7,451 bases of DNA from Oscillospiraceae bacterium (GTDB lineage: Bacteria; Bacillota; Clostridia; Oscillospirales; Ruminococcaceae), in NCBI GenBank assembly GCA_029068025.1, contig JAIEDJ010000130.1:1-7451 (forward strand). Reading direction: 5' to 3'. Positions 5,918-7,451 of the stretch are shown here, piece after piece. The stretch's first letter is position 1. Each line of letters begins with the position of its first letter. Under the pieces are notes generated by a model. It had not been told where the DNA came from, ran no database searches, and saw only the letters and a list, made by a program, of their open reading frames with translations. A program made the position numbers and the translations under genes.

Positions 5918-6488
5918 TGATAACAACCTCCTCAAATTTGATCAAATAATTTTCCCTTAATTTTTCAAGGGTTTTAAGTTGCGCATTGAATTCATCAAAT
6001 CCGTCTTCGGAAAACGCTTCGACATACAAGTCATAAAGCGCTTGACTGATTTCTTGCTGTGAAGAATATATAAATATTTTTCCGTTATGACAAGCAACAA
6101 CACCAAACCTGTATCCGTTTTTATAGCAGGAGTTAAAGTCATTAATGCTTGGCGGCATACTGCTTGGATGTGTATGTATCGTTATGATGTTTTCGATTTT
6201 GCTTATAGTTTTTTTGATCTTATCGGTGTAAATAATAGCTCGCTCATCGATGCTGTCCGTAACCGATAGAATAATGTCGCCGGTTTTACTGTCTATCCAA
6301 TACATATCTTCATAGACAGTGCCGCTTCTGTGTATCAATGCCATTTTAGCACAATCGTATAAAGCTTTATTTACCCGCGTTATATCAGTGATCTTGTCGA
6401 ATTTCCTTCGATACTCGCCGCTTTCAATATATGCTTTGTTGACAAGTGTGCTTTTATTCCTGCCGTATCTTTGCAATTCCAGAGCCAT
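5910..6488 (-). CDS. JAB/JAMM-motif metalloprotease-like protein
   Basis: This 192-residue soluble protein carries a JAMM-type zinc site. H105 and H107 in THPSSMPPS, S114 and D117 give the HxHx(6)SxxD pattern, and E60 in YEDMYWID is the likely catalytic glutamate. The segment SGEYRRKFDKIT (23-34) and the HRSG..YEDMYWID block resemble modules I recall from phage head-morphogenesis or toxin-like proteins of Firmicutes. JAMM enzymes cut isopeptide or peptide bonds, but some homologues act otherwise, so the substrate is unknown. The start at 6488 has AGGAAG nearby and sits just downstream of a near-consensus promoter. Extending the frame upstream to 6668 would cross the promoter and a terminator hairpin, so it was rejected. 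Sampled 60-base lines run about 27-45% GC against about 60% in ntpB, which hints at acquisition. It overlaps the 53-residue gene by eight bases. Confidence 0.75.
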   Translation of the reverse strand: MALELQRYGRNKSTLVNKAYIESGEYRRKFDKITDITRVNKALYDCAKMALIHRSGTVYEDMYWIDSKTGDIILSVTDSIDERAIIYTDKIKKTISKIENIITIHTHPSSMPPSINDFNSCYKNGYRFGVVACHNGKIFIYSSQQEISQALYDLYVEAFSEDGFDEFNAQLKTLEKLRENYLIKFEEVVING

Positions 6489-6507
6489 GCTGTCACTTCC
6501 TGTATAT

Positions 6508-6536
6508 ATTGTAACACTTTTTTTCTTGTCTGTCAA
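6508..6536 (-). promoter_or_regulatory. Near-consensus sigma-A promoter of the JAB cassette
   Basis: Read on the - strand: TTGACA (6536-6531), a 17-base spacer, then TACAAT (6513-6508). This is one base from consensus with ideal spacing. The expected start of transcription is about 6501, giving a leader of only about 13 bases that begins at the AGGAAG ribosome site. A 7-bp inverted repeat (AACACTT 6513-6519 / AAGTGTT 6535-6541) spans the promoter and could be an operator. Confidence 0.8.
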
Positions 6537-6564
6537 GTGTTTAAATTGCTGTCGGAAACGCATG

Positions 6565-6592
6565 ATCCCCGGGGGCGGCTGCTCCCGGGGAT
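6565..6592 (-). terminator. Hairpin after the membrane-protein gene, probable terminator
   Basis: ATCCCCGGGGGC (6565-6576) pairs with GCTCCCGGGGAT (6581-6592) over 12 positions with one G-T pair and a 4-base loop. It lies downstream of the - strand gene ending at 6638 and upstream of the JAB promoter, separating the two transcripts. On the - strand no T run follows, so it may terminate weakly; the better T stretch (TTTTCT) is on the + side. Confidence 0.6.
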
Positions 6593-6637
6593 TTTCTATG
6601 GTGAGTAAATATTTATCGGAACGCTGCCGTCCGGGGA

Positions 6638-7141
6638 TCAATCCAAGCTCACGGTGATGATGCTCCAATGCGAATAATCGCCGTCAGACGAGCAAATGCT
6701 TGTGGTGCTGCCGTAACGGCTTTTGTAATGTCTTGTGCCGTCGCTGTCCTCGCCGATAAACTCCATGTCGCTTAACTTTTCCTCGATCCAATTTACCTTG
6801 TTTCCGTGGAAATCAAAGATCTCGCTATCGCATTCTTCAATTAACGTCATTTTGAGCTCCTTATACTCCTCATCGGAAAGCTCCTTTAAGTTAGTGACGG
6901 GCTCGGTCGGAGCGGGAATATCAGAAAAGTTTCTGGTGGTCGCCGCGCTTGCGCCGATAACGGAGACCGCGCCTGTGGTCATGATCGCCGCCGCAACGAC
7001 TAATGTCTTTATTCCAAAATGCTTTTTCATAGGTCTTTCCTCCTTAATACGCGACAAAACGGAGGCTTTGATCCTGTCAGTGCGCGTTTCGGAGAGGCGC
7101 TCCGCGTTTTCGGGAGCGAGTGTGTCGAAAAATTCAAACAT
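6638..7141 (-). CDS. Single-pass membrane protein, probable anti-sigma/sensor partner of the upstream sigma factor
   Basis: This 167-residue protein has three parts. Residues 1-43 form a charged, helical cytoplasmic segment (SETRTDRIKASVLSRIKEE at 17-35) typical of small clostridial proteins encoded after ECF sigma genes. One hydrophobic segment spans about 44-66 (IKTLVVAAAIMTTGAVSVIG). A roughly 100-residue outside domain, acidic at first and with two cysteines (C104, C150), has no recognised fold. The ATG at 7141 overlaps the sigma stop by eight bases (ATGTTTGA), pointing to coupled translation. The expected role is to hold the sigma factor at the membrane until a signal is sensed, but no zinc-binding anti-sigma motif is seen. 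An internal ATG at 7030 with a strong ribosome site could instead give a 130-residue secreted form whose signal peptide would end near ASA-A. The full form is preferred because the frame stays open up to the sigma gene. Confidence 0.65.
   Translation of the reverse strand: MFEFFDTLAPENAERLSETRTDRIKASVLSRIKEERPMKKHFGIKTLVVAAAIMTTGAVSVIGASAATTRNFSDIPAPTEPVTNLKELSDEEYKELKMTLIEECDSEIFDFHGNKVNWIEEKLSDMEFIGEDSDGTRHYKSRYGSTTSICSSDGDYSHWSIITVSLD
7039..7045 (-). promoter_or_regulatory. Strong internal ribosome binding site within the membrane-protein gene
   Basis: AAGGAGG on the - strand lies eight bases before an in-frame ATG at 7030-7028. It is stronger than any site before the upstream ATG at 7141. 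Downstream of it begins MKKHFGIKTLVVAAAIMTTG, a textbook Sec signal peptide start (basic, then hydrophobic). It may be coincidence, since Lys-Glu-Glu codons (residues 33-35) naturally give this string. Confidence 0.5.
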
Positions 7142-7451
7142 AATTATCAAAACCCCGTTTCATCAGAAATTCTTTCAGCTTGGATCGCGTTTTGGAGAGC
7201 GTGCTTCGCACCGCGCCCTCGGACAAGCCCGTTATCCGCGCTATTTCGGGTGTGCGTTCCCCGAAGAAATAGAACCGTGCGAATATCTCGCGGCTTTTTT
7301 CGGAGAGCGTGTTCAGCCCCTCGTCAAGGCAGCGCATTATTTCGTTCAGCTCCGCTTGGTCTTCGAGTGAAAAGGTATCCGGAATGTCCAATTCCGAGAT
7401 GTCATCGCCGTTAAGTTCGGGCTGTTTCATATCGCGGAAGCGGTTCTTCAC
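7134..7451 (-). CDS. ECF-type sigma-70 family RNA polymerase sigma factor (C-terminal part)
   Basis: The visible 105-residue C-terminal portion of an alternative sigma factor continues past the window edge. Region 4 is clear: LNTLSEKSREIFARFYFFGE, then the helix-turn-helix ERTPEIARITGLSEGAVRST, then KTRSKLKEF, which would bind the -35 element. The part before it (KNRFRDMKQ, then an acidic linker rich in D and E) fits the end of region 2.4 and the region 2-4 linker of ECF sigmas. The GTG at the very edge is therefore probably an internal valine codon, and region 2 lies outside the window. It overlaps its membrane partner by eight bases. The signal and regulon are unknown. Confidence 0.88.
   Translation of the reverse strand: MKNRFRDMKQPELNGDDISELDIPDTFSLEDQAELNEIMRCLDEGLNTLSEKSREIFARFYFFGERTPEIARITGLSEGAVRSTLSKTRSKLKEFLMKRGFDNYV

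Noticed and set aside
5734..5960. + strand open frame of 74 codons after the amidase
   Set aside because: It begins inside the terminator hairpin and is the mirror of the 53-residue gene and the end of the JAMM gene.
6489..6668. 60-residue N-terminal extension of the JAMM protein
   Set aside because: It would run through the -10/-35 promoter and the hairpin at 6565-6592; the start at 6488 with a nearby ribosome site is simpler.
7142..7150. TTG start three codons upstream of the membrane-protein ATG
   Set aside because: The ATG at 7141 gives the neat 8-base overlap with the sigma stop, and TTG has no better ribosome site.
6735..7370. 211-codon + strand open frame opposite the sigma/anti-sigma genes
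   Set aside because: It is antisense to a clear sigma region 4 and membrane protein, and its Ser/Leu-rich translation has no domain.

Overview
The window (7451 bases) looks like the chromosome of an anaerobic low-GC-lineage Firmicute, most likely a Clostridia gut bacterium of the Ruminococcus/Oscillospiraceae type. The evidence is a V-type (not F-type) ATPase operon, strong AAGGAG/GGAGG ribosome sites, a CwlD-like amidase and a clostridial-style sigma factor with a membrane partner. The genus is inferred from style and not proven.

Region 1 (1-4917, + strand) is the distal part of a V/A-type ATPase operon: subunit E (peripheral stalk), A (catalytic), B (nucleotide-binding, non-catalytic) and D (central rotor shaft), ending in a clear intrinsic terminator. 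The other expected subunits (C, F, G/H, I, K) are not here and would have to lie upstream or elsewhere. The most unusual feature is that subunits E and D are each preceded by a copy of the same roughly 200-base non-coding module (1-196 and 4021-4239). Each module has two and a half degenerate tandem units of about 40 bases, then a nested hairpin region closed by a GAAATTTCAAAA-type basal stem, then a T-rich stretch and the ribosome site. The inner hairpins differ in sequence between the copies, but a purine-rich 22-base loop motif is kept (18 of 22 identical). This looks like a dispersed family of structured cis elements. They may tune expression of individual subunits, but no function is demonstrated.

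Region 2 (4979-5749) is a single-domain, membrane-anchored N-acetylmuramoyl-L-alanine amidase resembling CwlD. It ends at a perfect 13-bp hairpin shared with the convergent gene pair.

Region 3 (5756-6541, - strand) is a small AT-rich two-gene cassette with its own near-consensus sigma-A promoter: a JAB/JAMM-motif protein followed, with an 8-base overlap, by a 53-residue charged protein. The cassette is framed by two hairpins with nearly the same stem (ATCCCCGG...CCGGGGAT).

Region 4 (6638-7451, - strand) is the 3' part of an ECF-type sigma-70 gene running off the window edge, overlapping by 8 bases a gene for a single-pass membrane protein that is probably its anti-sigma or sensor partner. 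That second gene also contains a strong internal ribosome site and ATG that could yield a shorter, secreted form.
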